Shown: positions 9,043 through 19,488, counted from the first letter of the stretch. The stretch: 64,000 nucleotides of DNA from Trichormus sp. NMC-1 (GCF_001858025.1 NZ_LZQD01000001.1:698572-762571), one strand, 5' to 3'. Program-made: numbers and translations. The notes: generated by a model from the letters alone, not told the origin.

Positions 9043-9399
9043 ATGCTGTTTAAAGCCGAAAGAATCAAACTCATGGCTGATTATGAATGTTACCCATTAT
9101 GGTGGGTAAATTCTGATAAAGCTGGAGATATTAACCCAGAAACATTACCACTAAATCAAGAAACTATTACCAGGTTGGAAAAATGGGCAGATATTTATGA
9201 TGCAAAATTGAACTGGGAAGATCCTGGTAATTCAATAGGTTTCAGTGCAGAAGAAAAAACGGCTTTTGAACAAGAAGGTATTAGTTTGTGGAAGCAACTG
9301 CAAAAAGAACTTGCACCTAATTATGAAGTTGTTTATTTCAGCGAAATATTACGTAAAGTTGTAAATCATCCCAATGATATATTTTTATATCCCTTTTAA
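9043..9399 (+). CDS. Conserved hypothetical protein
   Basis: 118 residues, or 108 if translation starts at the second ATG (9073, MADYECYPLWW). It is acidic and soluble, rich in Trp and Glu, and resembles small uncharacterised cyanobacterial proteins that begin with a YECYPLW-like segment and contain LEKWADIYDAKLN. It follows the HTH gene by 8 bp. I can assign no function; the context next to toxin-antitoxin-like genes suggests an accessory or immunity-type protein. Confidence 0.6.
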   Translation: MLFKAERIKLMADYECYPLWWVNSDKAGDINPETLPLNQETITRLEKWADIYDAKLNWEDPGNSIGFSAEEKTAFEQEGISLWKQLQKELAPNYEVVYFSEILRKVVNHPNDIFLYPF

Positions 9400-9725
9400 T
9401 AAACTTTTAGTAAAAATTATTACAATTAACTTGACAGCTATTACACCTTGACAAATTCCGCTATTACAGGTTAGGAGTACATTTCTACTATTTCCCAAAT
9501 AGAATATTTACTGATAAATAAAAATTTATAGCAGATAAATATTACAATACAAACTTATTATTTCCACCATTCAACCGCCCAAATCACCAATTTGTGTATT
9601 CACCGAAGTATCTCTCAAAACAATGTAATAAAAGTATCATAAAAATAACGCCAATTCTTCTATAGAAAATCAGCAGATGCGTGTTAAGGTTTTAATTTCG
9701 TTGTCTTCCTCTACCGCCTCTGCCC
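9400..9725. other. AT-rich intergenic region before the CyRepA1 gene
   Basis: 326 bp, strongly AT-rich, with no gene seen. It should hold the promoter of the replication protein. I looked for an iteron array, which would support a plasmid-type origin, and see no clear set of direct repeats. Confidence 0.4.
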
Positions 9726-12700
9726 ATGCATCTGCATTATTTACACCCCCAACACCTTGAAGAATTAGTCAAGGGCAATGGTATTTCTTTACACATAGCT
9801 CAATTAAATTTTAAATCGCTTCAAGGCGTGAATGCCTATGAATATCTGTTGATTTCCGATCAACTGCCTCGCACCAATACTGGCATGATAAAAAACGGCT
9901 GGTTACAGCGTTACAGCCACATTACAGAAGGTGGTTGGTGGTGTTCTGGACGAGACCCTCTTAACAATTGGCAAATGATGGAATGGGGATGCTTTAAACC
10001 CAGTCAACCCCGACAAAATCAAAACGGCAAATCCATTAAATATGAACATCCCCCCAGCACACCAACGCGGGTGTTTTGTTTGCGGGTGACATTGCAAATT
10101 TGGCAGCAAGTTTCCCAACGTTATCAAATTGCAATGCCTGACAATATTAACATTACCGAAGATGGCGAAGCAATCGGTTTTTGGCAATGGGTAATGGCAT
10201 CTAATATTGCGATCATTATTTGCGAAGGTGTGAAAAAAGCAGCCGCATTATTAACACAAGGATATGCTGCTATTGCTATTCCAGGAATTACCAGTGGTTA
10301 TCGAGTTATTAAAGATGAATTTGGTAAAGTTACTCGTCGTCAATTAATACCTGATTTAGCTATATTCGCTAAAACTAAACGTAATTTTTATATTTGTTTT
10401 GATTTTGAAATTCAAGCTAAAAAAATTGCTGCTGTTAATAATGCTATTTCCCAACTTGGTTGTTTATTTCAACAAGAAAACTGTTCTGTAAAAGTTGTTG
10501 AACTACCAGGAAAAGAAAAAGGCGTTGATGAGTTTATCGTTGCCAAAGGTGCAATCAGTTTCGATAAAGTTTATCGCCAAAGTGTGGATTTAGAAATTTA
10601 TCTTGCCCAAACCAAACCTCACACAGATTTAACAATTTCGGCTGCATTAACTGTGAATGTTCCCTATTTAGGTGAATTACCTTTTCCTACCTCTGGTTTA
10701 GTGGGAGTTAAATCAGCTAAAGGCACAGGTAAAACCACAGGATTGCAAGCTGTTGTTACTAAAGCCAAAAATCGTAATCAACCAGTTTTATTAATTACTC
10801 ACAGAATTTTGTTAGGGCGGTTTTTGTGTGAAAAGATCGGGATTAATTGGGGAATAAATAAAACAGAATGGTTTGCGGAAAATGAACCTGAACTACCAAT
10901 TACTCAATCTTTCGGTTTATGTATTGATTCTATTTGGAAACTGAAGCCAGAAGATTGGCAGGGTGCAATAATTATTTTAGATGAAGTCGAACAATCTTTA
11001 TGGCATTTACTCAATAGTAATACTTGTAAACAAAAGCGGGTAAGAATTCTTAAATTATTCCAAGACCTGATTTCTACAGTTTTAAAAACTGGGGGTTTAG
11101 TAATTGCCCAAGATGCAGATTTATCAGATGTTTCACTAGAATATTTACAAGGATTATCAGGAATAAAATTAACTCCTTGGGTAGTTGTCAATGAATGGAA
11201 ACCTCAGCAAGGTTGGGATGTGACTTTTTATGATTCTCCTAACCCAACTCCTTTAATTCATCAACTAGAATTAGATTTAATTGCTGGACGTAAATGTTAT
11301 GTGACTACAGATAGTCGGACTGGACGTTACAGTTGTGAAACTATTGAAGGTTACTTAAGACAAAGATTACAGAAATTGAGAAAAGAATTTCCTAACACAT
11401 TGGTAGTTAGTAGCCATACTACTAATACACCTGGTCATGCAGCGGTTGATTTTATAGGTGCTATTAATCAAAAAATAACTGATTATGAAACTGTTTTTGT
11501 TACTCCTAGTTTGGGGACAGGAATTAGTATTGATGTCCAACATTTTGACCGGGTTTATGGGATTTTTCAAGGGGTAATTCCTGACTCAGAAGCACGACAA
11601 GCTTTAGCTAGAGTCCGGGATGATGTACCGCGAGTTGTTTGGTGTGCTAAACGCGGTATTGGCTTAATTGGTAGCGGAAGTACAAATTATCGGTTGTTAT
11701 CTTATTGGTATCAGGAAAATCAAAAAGAAAACTTGGCTTTGCTGAGTCATTTACATAAAATAGATGTTGATTTACCTTTGGTTTATGATCCAATTCATTT
11801 AAGAACTTGGGCTAAATTATCTGCTAGAGTAAATGCTTCTATTCGTCTTTATCGTCAATCGATGCAAGATGGTTTAATTACAGATGGGCATCACATCCAG
11901 ATGCGGAGTAATGCCGTTCAAAATAATATTCTTCGGGATTTACGTTTGGCATTTTATGCAACGGATTCTAGTGATGTAGAAACCCGAAAAAGGTTAATTG
12001 TAGAAATTGTGAAAGTGCAGAAAGATTGGGCGCAAAGTCGCCAAAAGGCTAAAGACATAAAACGCAAAATTCAAGATATTAAAATCCACAATCAATTATG
12101 CGCTGCAACTGCTGTTGCTAATGCGAAAGATATTGATTATGTGGAATATGAACAACTATTGAGTAAGCATTCTCTGAGTGAAGCCGAACGTCAAGAAATT
12201 AATAAATATATCCTCAGACAAAGATATGGAGTTAAAGTTACTCCGCTGTTGAAGTTACAAGATGATAAAGGATATTATGGACAATTGCTAATTCACTATT
12301 ATCTAACTCATGAAAGTGAATATTTTCATGTCAGAGATGAGCAAGAATGGTATCAGCAATTATCTTGGGGTGAGGGTAAGGTTTTTCTGCCAGATTTAAG
12401 GACTTATACTCTGAAAGTAGAGGCTATGATAGCTTTAGGAATGCTCCAGTTTTTGGAACCAGAAAGACTGTTTAGTGAAAGTGACGCTGATTTAATTTGG
12501 CTAAAAAATGTTGCTGTTCAGAATAGTAAACATATTAAAAGAGCTTTGGGTATTGATTTGGTGAGAGGTAATGAGGTTGTTTCTGGAATTAAGATCATTA
12601 GCCGCATATTAAATTTGTTGGGTTTGCGGCTGAAACAGGTAAATAATGTTTATAAAATTGATTTAGAATCATTAATAGATGGTAGAGCAAAAATCTTTGC

Positions 12701-12800
12701 AGTTTGGCAGCAAAGAGATGAGTTGATGTTAAATCATTTGCAAGGTGTTGATTGTGTTTTAGAATTGAAGGGTGGGCGATTAGAAGTTGCTGCTACTTAA
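9726..12800 (+). CDS. CyRepA1-family replication protein (DUF3854, helicase-like)
   Basis: A 1,024-residue protein of the type annotated as plasmid replication protein, CyRepA1 family. The N-terminal half is a DUF3854/TOPRIM-like module (IIICEGVKKAAALLTQGY, then FYICFDFE). The middle is a P-loop helicase: Walker A SAKGTGKTTG near residue 333 and Walker B IIILDEVEQS near residue 417, then VIAQDADLSD and a second RecA-like lobe with TPSLGTGISID. The C-terminal 300 residues are helical and charged. Such genes are usual on cyanobacterial plasmids but also occur in chromosomes, so this one may mark an integrated replicon. No strong Shine-Dalgarno is visible. Confidence 0.85.
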   Translation: MHLHYLHPQHLEELVKGNGISLHIAQLNFKSLQGVNAYEYLLISDQLPRTNTGMIKNGWLQRYSHITEGGWWCSGRDPLNNWQMMEWGCFKPSQPRQNQNGKSIKYEHPPSTPTRVFCLRVTLQIWQQVSQRYQIAMPDNINITEDGEAIGFWQWVMASNIAIIICEGVKKAAALLTQGYAAIAIPGITSGYRVIKDEFGKVTRRQLIPDLAIFAKTKRNFYICFDFEIQAKKIAAVNNAISQLGCLFQQENCSVKVVELPGKEKGVDEFIVAKGAISFDKVYRQSVDLEIYLAQTKPHTDLTISAALTVNVPYLGELPFPTSGLVGVKSAKGTGKTTGLQAVVTKAKNRNQPVLLITHRILLGRFLCEKIGINWGINKTEWFAENEPELPITQSFGLCIDSIWKLKPEDWQGAIIILDEVEQSLWHLLNSNTCKQKRVRILKLFQDLISTVLKTGGLVIAQDADLSDVSLEYLQGLSGIKLTPWVVVNEWKPQQGWDVTFYDSPNPTPLIHQLELDLIAGRKCYVTTDSRTGRYSCETIEGYLRQRLQKLRKEFPNTLVVSSHTTNTPGHAAVDFIGAINQKITDYETVFVTPSLGTGISIDVQHFDRVYGIFQGVIPDSEARQALARVRDDVPRVVWCAKRGIGLIGSGSTNYRLLSYWYQENQKENLALLSHLHKIDVDLPLVYDPIHLRTWAKLSARVNASIRLYRQSMQDGLITDGHHIQMRSNAVQNNILRDLRLAFYATDSSDVETRKRLIVEIVKVQKDWAQSRQKAKDIKRKIQDIKIHNQLCAATAVANAKDIDYVEYEQLLSKHSLSEAERQEINKYILRQRYGVKVTPLLKLQDDKGYYGQLLIHYYLTHESEYFHVRDEQEWYQQLSWGEGKVFLPDLRTYTLKVEAMIALGMLQFLEPERLFSESDADLIWLKNVAVQNSKHIKRALGIDLVRGNEVVSGIKIISRILNLLGLRLKQVNNVYKIDLESLIDGRAKIFAVWQQRDELMLNHLQGVDCVLELKGGRLEVAAT

Positions 12801-13109
12801 ACAATTCAAAATTCAACTTTTTTACAGCGATTTTCGGGTAAATGAACCACATTTTATATCTCACGCAATCGCGCTTTTCTGCGAAACGCTACGCGAACGC
12901 GATCTCGAAGAGTAGGCGCAAAGACGCAAAGGAAGAAAGGAATAGAAAAATTAGCGTGTGGTACAAATACATGAAAACTGCTATAAACGCAAAGGTACGC
13001 GGAGGTTAGCGCAAAGGTACGCAGAGATTTTATTAAGATAATTCGCTATGTTCCAAAATAAGTAGGTGCATCTTCATAGAGAATTGGTATTAATCACACA
13101 AAAAATTAC
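12801..13109. other. Intergenic repeats
   Basis: 309 bp without a gene. It contains dispersed low-complexity units (GCGCAAAGACGCAAAGG and AAAGGTACGCGGAG-type) and a HIP1-derived palindrome region (TTCTGCGAAACGCTACGCGAACGCGATC). The last 60 bp probably carry the promoter of the TPR gene. Confidence 0.5.
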
Positions 13110-14726
13110 ATGAATGCTGAAGAGTTGATAAATCAGGGATTAAAGAAAAAGTTAGGAGGGGATTTTCAAGGAGCTATTGCGCTATTTAACCAAGCAATAG
13201 AGTTAGAACCCATACTAGCTCAAGCTTACCAAGGAAGGGGAAATTTGTACTTGGTTTTAGAAGAATATGAAAAAGCGATCGCAGATTATCAGCAAGCAAT
13301 AGATAATAGTACTCAATTGGAGTCGAATTTCAATTTCGATATTGCTAAGGCTTTCCATGGACGGGGGTTAGCTAATTTTAATCGCGGGAGTTATCAGGAA
13401 GCTATTGCAGATATCAACAAAGCTTTGGAGTATTATCCTAATTTTGCCGTAGCTTATAGCAATCGGGGTAATATTTACCATAGTATCGGTCAATATACAG
13501 AAGCGATCGCAGATTATAATCAAGCAATAGCCTTAAATCCCAACTTTGCCGAAGCTTATCATAATCGTGGTAATACCCGTTACGCTCTTCAAGAATATCA
13601 GGGTGCAATCGCAGATTATAATCAAGCAATAGATCTAAAACCTAACTTTGCGGAAGCTTACTACAACCGAGCTTTGCTTTTTTGTCATCTTGCCAGATAT
13701 GACAAAGCCATGCAAGACTTTAACCAAGCTATCAAACTCAATCCTGATGATGTTCAAGCATACTACCAACGGGGTTTGCTGCGGAGTACTTTGGGAGATG
13801 ATGAAGCAGCAATTCAAGACTTTAACCAAGCATTGCAAGAAAATCCTACCCTAGATGTAGTTTACGGTTTTCGGGCTAATGCGCGTCAGCGATTGGGAGA
13901 CTATCAAGGTGCAATAGAAGATAGCAATCGACAAATACAACTTAATCCTACTTTAGCCACAGGATATTGCGATCGCGCTACGGCTCGATATTCTCTAGAA
14001 GATTATCAAGGCGCAATTAAAGATTATAATCAGGCATTGCAGATAAATTCAAATTTAGCAGATGCTTATTATGGAAGAGCTATTGCTAATCAAGCTTTAG
14101 AGGATTTTTCCGCAGCAATTGCAGATCATACTCAAGCAATCAAAATAGAACCGCATTTTCCCCAAGCTTACTGCAATCGGGGTAACACTCGGTGGTTGCA
14201 AGGAGATGAACAGGGAGCAATTGCAGACTATAACCAAGCAATAGCACAAAATCCCGATTTAGTCACAGCTTATTACAACCGGGGTTTGAGCCGCTATGCC
14301 TTAAAAGACTTTGTAGGCGCAATCCAAGATTATACTGAAGCATTAAGGTTAAATCCCCAATCGGCCAGATTTTATAGCGATCGCGCTAATGCCTACTATG
14401 CCCTACAAGACTATAAAAAAGCAATAGTCGATTACAACCAGGCAATTATCATCAATTCTCAGGTAGCTCAGGACTGGTTTAACAGGGGTCGGAGCCATTT
14501 TTGGTTAGGAAACTCAAAAGCAGCGCTAAGAGACTTAAATCAAGCCTTAAAACTCCAACCATCTTCAGCTTCCGCTTATCTAATGCGAGCAAATATTCGC
14601 CGACATTTAGGAGATAAGCAAAATGCCATTGACGACTTTCGCAAATCAGCTAACCTTTATTATCAACAAGGAAAAATCAAAAACTACCGACAAATTATTA
14701 AACTGATAGAAGACATCCAAACTTAG
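13110..14726 (+). CDS. Tetratricopeptide repeat protein
   Basis: 538 residues made almost entirely of 34-residue TPR units, about 15 of them. Each has the W/Y-x-x-G-Y/F pattern and the cyanobacterial signature YNRGLxxxxLxxYQGAIADYNQAIxLNP. No signal peptide, membrane segment or catalytic domain is attached, so it should act as a cytoplasmic protein-protein scaffold. The repeats are similar enough to one another at DNA level (GCAATCGCAGATTATAATCAAG recurring with variations) to allow unequal crossing-over. The partner cannot be deduced from neighbours, as the next gene is convergent. Confidence 0.92.
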   Translation: MNAEELINQGLKKKLGGDFQGAIALFNQAIELEPILAQAYQGRGNLYLVLEEYEKAIADYQQAIDNSTQLESNFNFDIAKAFHGRGLANFNRGSYQEAIADINKALEYYPNFAVAYSNRGNIYHSIGQYTEAIADYNQAIALNPNFAEAYHNRGNTRYALQEYQGAIADYNQAIDLKPNFAEAYYNRALLFCHLARYDKAMQDFNQAIKLNPDDVQAYYQRGLLRSTLGDDEAAIQDFNQALQENPTLDVVYGFRANARQRLGDYQGAIEDSNRQIQLNPTLATGYCDRATARYSLEDYQGAIKDYNQALQINSNLADAYYGRAIANQALEDFSAAIADHTQAIKIEPHFPQAYCNRGNTRWLQGDEQGAIADYNQAIAQNPDLVTAYYNRGLSRYALKDFVGAIQDYTEALRLNPQSARFYSDRANAYYALQDYKKAIVDYNQAIIINSQVAQDWFNRGRSHFWLGNSKAALRDLNQALKLQPSSASAYLMRANIRRHLGDKQNAIDDFRKSANLYYQQGKIKNYRQIIKLIEDIQT

Positions 14727-14852
14727 TCCTATTACTAACAACAGTGAAAGATTAGTTATCTTCTTCCTTCTTTGCTTCTCCGCGTCCTTACTTCTCCGCG
14801 TCCCCGCGTCCCTATTTCTCCGCGTCCCCGCGTCTGTCCATTTGTATCAATC

Positions 14853-15605
14853 TTAAAGTGAAACGGTATCAGAACCATAGGCAACCCGTAGACTTTGGAC
14901 TAAAATCACCAAAGAAGCCACAGCCATCAAACCACCCCAAAACCAATAAGGTAAAAGCAAATACCGCTGCATTTGAGCCGTATCAGAAAGCCCCAAAGAA
15001 CCAGCACTATAGCTAAATAGATAATTTAATTGATGATAGGTACTCACACAAGCTTGCACACCTAAAAATTGAATTGCAAACCCTTGTACCCAACGGGGAG
15101 CCTTCAAAGCAATTCCCAGAATAATAATACCCAACACCGGAATTGCAATCAACCCAAACCAAGAACGCACCCAAATTAATGTTGACAGCAGTAAAAAACC
15201 GCCTAAAATCTTCAAACTCAAAGAAGCTGCTTTAAAACTGCGAGAAGCGAGAATCAAAGCTGCACCAGCGATAGGTGGACCCATTGGCCCTGCGGCAGCT
15301 ACCATAGCTGGCCCAATCGGAGCTAATGTAGAACGCATAGTATAAGTAGCTACACCAGAACCATTACTAAAAATTTCCAACTTCTGAAAATTTCCCCCTA
15401 TAGCTATAGCCATCAAGCCGTGACCCATTTCGTGAAACCAAGTTGCTAAAATGGTAAATGGGTATAAAATATAATCGCCGTTTGGTAACTGCCACAAAAA
15501 TACAGTAGCGATCGCTGCGCCTATAAGCCAATTTAACCCCATGCGTTCAACTTCGGTGGGGGCTTCTTGAGTCAGGAAGGGTGGAAAATCTTTTGGTTCC
15601 CTCAT
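14853..15605 (-). CDS. M50-family membrane metalloprotease-like protein
   Basis: A 250-residue polytopic membrane protein with the zinc motif HEMGH (residues 59-63) inside a hydrophobic segment, as in site-2-protease-like M50B peptidases. A GPMGPP segment and several more helices follow. The second metal ligand motif (NxxPxxxxDG) of classical S2P is not obvious, so it fits the smaller peptidase M50B-like group. It is possibly involved in intramembrane proteolysis. It is separated from the FHA gene upstream by 86 bp of AATTACGAATT-type repeats. Confidence 0.8.
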   Translation of the reverse strand: MREPKDFPPFLTQEAPTEVERMGLNWLIGAAIATVFLWQLPNGDYILYPFTILATWFHEMGHGLMAIAIGGNFQKLEIFSNGSGVATYTMRSTLAPIGPAMVAAAGPMGPPIAGAALILASRSFKAASLSLKILGGFLLLSTLIWVRSWFGLIAIPVLGIIILGIALKAPRWVQGFAIQFLGVQACVSTYHQLNYLFSYSAGSLGLSDTAQMQRYLLLPYWFWGGLMAVASLVILVQSLRVAYGSDTVSL

Positions 15606-15691
15606 TGGTTAGGTTCCTAATTATGAATTCGTAATTGGTAATTATTCATTATTAATTACCAATTACAAACTAAGAATTACGAATTATTTGT

Positions 15692-16693
15692 CTAAGAAAG
15701 TTGAAATAAGAACGTTACCAAATCTCCTTTACCCAGACTGATGCGATCGCCTGGACGTAAGCGGTGTCTGTTCCCTGGTAATAGCGGCAAATTATTAATG
15801 TAAGTGCCGTTGGAACTACCCACATCTTCAATATAATGAGCGTCTCCCTCAACGCGAATATCTGCATGAATCCGCGAGACAATTTCGGAACTTGGAAATC
15901 CAGCTACATCGATATCGGGAGGAATCCGATCATTAGGCTTACCAATATGCACCACAGAGAGATTTTGCGGTAATTCAATTTCCTGATTACTTTGGACATG
16001 AAATAGCCGCGCCACAACTTGCTGTAATTGAGTTCTCGATGCGGTGACTGTTTGTAGTACTGGTTCCGGTTCCGGTGCAGATTGAACCACAAAAACTGGT
16101 TCTGGCTCAGTTTCTGGCTCAGGTTCTGGTGGCGCTACAGGTGGTAGTGGAGGGGTAATTTCCACCACAACTGGTGCTGCGACAGGTGGTAGTGGGGGGG
16201 TAATTTCCGCTACAACTGGTGGGGCTACAGGTGGTAGTGGGGGAGTTGGTATTGGTTCTGGCGCCACAACTGGTGGGGCTACAGGTGGTAGTGGGGGGGT
16301 AATTTCCACCACAACTGGTGGGGCTACAGGTGGTAGTGATGGAGTTGGTATTGGTTCTGGCGCTGCTGAAATTACTGTAGGTGGAAGGGTCGAGTTCGCA
16401 GGAGCGCCGAGTCCCAAAGCGTCAGGTTGTAAAAGTTCTAACATTGGGTCAGGTGGAACCAATGGTGGTATTTCCACTGGGATGTCAGGAGCAACGGTTG
16501 CTGCTACTGCCGTGGCTACCATTGCAGCGTTTGAGTGTAGGTTATAGCCACACTGACCACAGAAAGCAGCATCTGCCTGCACAGTTGCCCCACAGCTAGG
16601 GCAATTAGTAGTCGCTGGCAAGGGTGTATAGCAAGCTTCACACTGAACAGCGCCGTCTGGGTTGGGATGATTGCAATTAGGGCAGACGATCAT
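15692..16693 (-). CDS. FHA-domain protein with N-terminal zinc ribbon
   Basis: 333 residues in three parts. Residues 1-52 carry paired zinc ribbons (CPNCNHPNPDGAVQCEAC and CPSCGATVQADAAFCGQCG). Residues about 70-215 are a disordered Pro/Val/Glu linker built from near-identical units of PPLPPVAPPVV. Residues about 235-333 form an FHA domain (IHIGK-like start, SSEIVSRIHADIRV, DVGSSNGTYINN), which binds phosphothreonine. It is probably a signalling adaptor that reads Ser/Thr kinase output; no kinase is adjacent. Confidence 0.9.
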   Translation of the reverse strand: MIVCPNCNHPNPDGAVQCEACYTPLPATTNCPSCGATVQADAAFCGQCGYNLHSNAAMVATAVAATVAPDIPVEIPPLVPPDPMLELLQPDALGLGAPANSTLPPTVISAAPEPIPTPSLPPVAPPVVVEITPPLPPVAPPVVAPEPIPTPPLPPVAPPVVAEITPPLPPVAAPVVVEITPPLPPVAPPEPEPETEPEPVFVVQSAPEPEPVLQTVTASRTQLQQVVARLFHVQSNQEIELPQNLSVVHIGKPNDRIPPDIDVAGFPSSEIVSRIHADIRVEGDAHYIEDVGSSNGTYINNLPLLPGNRHRLRPGDRISLGKGDLVTFLFQLS

Positions 16694-16898
16694 GAATTTA
16701 AGCCTTTGTCAAGGTCATCGTAAGATATAGTACTAGCAAGCAGAATTGAAGAAGACACGGGGACACGGGGACACGGAGAAAGAGGGACACAGGGACACGG
16801 GGACACGGGGATAATCTCTCCGCGTCACCGCGTCTCCCCATCTGGAGCGTCCTCTTCGGTTAGTTATCAGTTTCTTCACTGTTGACTGATTTAAGGTT

Positions 16899-17621
16899 TT
16901 AAGGTTTCAGTTCCAAACCAGCTGCTGCATCCAGGAGCCATAGTAGTTCTCCTTGGGGTTTAATTAAGCGAGATGGATAAGCGAAATCATCAGCTTCGGG
17001 TGCGAAGACTTGGGCTAAAGCAGGTCTTTTATTAGCACCGGCAGCTAAGAAAATCACACTACGAGCAGCGTTGATGAATGGGTAAGTGAAGGTAAGGCGC
17101 TGACTACTGTCTTTATTACCTACAGTAATCAAGCGATCGCATACTTTAAGCGCTTCTGTATGGGGAAACAATGATGCAGTATGGGCATCATCACCCATTC
17201 CCAGTAAAACTACATCCAATGCGGGGAACTTTCCTGGTGCAGAATGGAAAAATTCTTGCAGATGCTGTTCATATTTAGCAGCATCTACCGCTGGATTGGC
17301 TGATAAAGTTGGTACAGCATGAATGTTTGCTGCTGGAATAGGAACACGATCTAGCCAAGCGCGACGTGCCATCAGTTCATTGCTATCAGGATGATCTGGT
17401 GCGACATAACGCTCATCTCCCCAGAACACATGAATTTTATCCCAAGGCAACTTTTGATTACCTATCGCTTCATACAACGGCTTAGGTGTACTACCACCAG
17501 ATAAGGCAATAGTAAATTTTCCTTGTTGCTGAATGGCCGTTTCCAATTTCGATAAGATCAAATCTAGCGCCCGTGCAACCAGCGCTGGTTGATCCGGTAG
17601 AACTTCAACCGTTTTGTTCAT
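16899..17621 (-). CDS. pgl: 6-phosphogluconolactonase
   Basis: A 240-residue Pgl/DevB enzyme that hydrolyses 6-phosphogluconolactone to 6-phosphogluconate in the oxidative pentose phosphate pathway, the main source of NADPH in the dark and in heterocysts. Diagnostic segments are ALSGGSTPKPLYEAIG and VFWGDERYVAPDHPDSN near the N-terminus and LGMGDDAHTASLFPHT in the middle. The length matches the family. It is not in an operon; the gap to the FHA gene contains GGGACACGG-type tandem repeats. Confidence 0.95.
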   Translation of the reverse strand: MNKTVEVLPDQPALVARALDLILSKLETAIQQQGKFTIALSGGSTPKPLYEAIGNQKLPWDKIHVFWGDERYVAPDHPDSNELMARRAWLDRVPIPAANIHAVPTLSANPAVDAAKYEQHLQEFFHSAPGKFPALDVVLLGMGDDAHTASLFPHTEALKVCDRLITVGNKDSSQRLTFTYPFINAARSVIFLAAGANKRPALAQVFAPEADDFAYPSRLIKPQGELLWLLDAAAGLELKP

Positions 17622-17892
17622 GGCTTCATCATCGCATAACCGGCTTCCAGCAATACAATACCGAACTTCTGACAGTTTCCCTTTTTAACTTTTGAAACTT
17701 TTAACATCATCCAGTTAATTGGGAAATAATCAACCTAGTGGTTCTTTATCACCATTCATGGTTATTTGTCAGTAGTCAGTTGTACTAACCGCCAATAATC
17801 AGCGCAGAGGACAGCTTTTAGAATCAGGACTTACGCAAAATACCTTTCAAACTCTCTTTCCCCTTGCTCCTCTGCCTGTGCGTTGAAGAAGT

Positions 17893-18678
17893 TCAAAGTA
17901 TAGGCTGCTCAAACAGTAGCAACGCCAGTACAAAATCCATCATAAAAATTGCTACCCAAGTAGTCACAACCGCTGTTGTTGCAGATTCTCCTACTTCTTT
18001 AGCGCCACCTTTAGTAGTTAATCCCCAGCTACAGCCATTAACAGCAACTATAGCCCCAAAAATTAACCCTTTGAGTAAAACAATTAACACATCTGAAGGT
18101 AATAAAAAATCTCTGACTGACTCTAAAAATGTCTCTGGAAGCACTTGATAAAATTGAAAAGCTGCAAAAGCTCCACCAGTGATACCCATTAATAAAGCGA
18201 ATATCATCATTAAGGGCATCATCAAACAGCAAGCAATAACTCTTGGTAATACAAGATAATCAATAGGATCAGTTTTGAGCATATACAGTGCATCAATTTG
18301 TTCTGTTACTCGCATTGCGCCTATTTCTGCCGCAAAAGCTGAACCGACTTGTCCAGCAATAATACTAGCGGTCAAAATTGGCGCTAATTCTCTGCAAAAG
18401 GCTAGAGCAAAAGCACCGCCGACACTCTCTACTGCACCAAATCTGACTAATTCTCTTGCCGTTTGAATGGTGAAAATCATCCCAGCAAAACCACTGACTA
18501 GCAGCACTGGTGAGAGGGAAGCCGGTCCTGCTGTCACCATATGCTCTAAAATTTTCCGGTAGTAAGTTTTTCCTTGAAGTAAATGCAGGCAGATTTGACC
18601 AAATAGGAGGACTGCGGCAAAACAGCGAACAATCCACAATTGCTCTGAATTTCTTTTTGGTTGCAATTTTACCGCCAA
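17893..18678 (-). CDS. MlaE-family ABC transporter permease
   Basis: 261 residues with five or six hydrophobic helices and the MlaE/YrbE/TGD1 signature (FCRELAPILTASIIAGQVGSAFAAEIGAMRVTEQIDAL). Family members are the inner-membrane permeases of lipid transporters that work with an MlaF-type ATPase and an MCE protein, moving phospholipids between membranes; the plastid homologue is TGD1. The ATPase and MCE genes are not adjacent here. The start at 18678 gives a typical N-terminal helix; the ATG falls in an AT-rich region without a strong Shine-Dalgarno. Confidence 0.9.
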   Translation of the reverse strand: MAVKLQPKRNSEQLWIVRCFAAVLLFGQICLHLLQGKTYYRKILEHMVTAGPASLSPVLLVSGFAGMIFTIQTARELVRFGAVESVGGAFALAFCRELAPILTASIIAGQVGSAFAAEIGAMRVTEQIDALYMLKTDPIDYLVLPRVIACCLMMPLMMIFALLMGITGGAFAAFQFYQVLPETFLESVRDFLLPSDVLIVLLKGLIFGAIVAVNGCSWGLTTKGGAKEVGESATTAVVTTWVAIFMMDFVLALLLFEQPIL

Positions 18679-18744
18679 TTAATATTGAATTTTCTTATTC
18701 AGTTAGTATTGATCACAAATAAACATGGATTGGAAATATTATTC

Positions 18745-19488
18745 CTAATTTCTTACAAATAAATTATCCCAGTCAGCAATCGCATTCCGTTGAGCAATTA
18801 ATAATTCCTGAATGCCTTTTTCTGAAAAATCTAGTAATTGATTTAACTGGGTACGGCTAAAGCTACCTTCTTCTGCTGTTCCCTGAACTTCAATGATGCC
18901 AAGTTTGTGGTTCATGACAACGTTAAAATCTACGGTTGCGGCTACGTCTTCAATGTAGTTAAGATCCAAAAATGGCTCTTCTTGCAATAAACCTACAGAA
19001 ACTGCTGCCACTTGACCACACAAAGGCGATCGCTCTAATACTCCATCTTGTAATAATCTAGAAATTGCTTGAGCTAAAGCTACAAAACTGCCTGTAATTG
19101 CTGTTGTCCTGGTTCCAGCATCTGCTTGCAACACGTCAGCATCTACAGTCAGTGTCCGTTCTCCCAAAATATCAAAATCCAAAGCTGCTCTTAAACTGCG
19201 TCCGATTAAACGTTGAATTTCTTGTGTCCTTCCCGATAATTTCATAAATTCCCTTTCGTTCCTTTGTTGAGTGGCAGATGGTAACATCCGATATTCAGCA
19301 GTTAACCAACCTTTACCAGTTCCTTTTAAAAATTTCGGCACTCCTTCAGTAGCGCTGACAGTACAGAGTACTTGAGTATCTCCGCTTTTAGCCAAAACAG
19401 AACCGGGAGTAAAGCGAGTGAAACCGGGTAAAAAACTATGGGGGCGAAGTTCGTAGGGTTTTCGACCGTCTGGACGCTGCCAAGCCAT
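18745..19488 (-). CDS. rph: Ribonuclease PH
   Basis: A 247-residue phosphate-dependent exoribonuclease that trims tRNA 3' ends. It begins [16 protein letters not shown] and contains the core segments [38 protein letters not shown] and [21 protein letters not shown] typical of the RNase PH fold. The length is normal. It sits head-on to the MITE-like repeat element that begins 84 bp upstream. Confidence 0.95.
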   Translation of the reverse strand: MAWQRPDGRKPYELRPHSFLPGFTRFTPGSVLAKSGDTQVLCTVSATEGVPKFLKGTGKGWLTAEYRMLPSATQQRNEREFMKLSGRTQEIQRLIGRSLRAALDFDILGERTLTVDADVLQADAGTRTTAITGSFVALAQAISRLLQDGVLERSPLCGQVAAVSVGLLQEEPFLDLNYIEDVAATVDFNVVMNHKLGIIEVQGTAEEGSFSRTQLNQLLDFSEKGIQELLIAQRNAIADWDNLFVRN

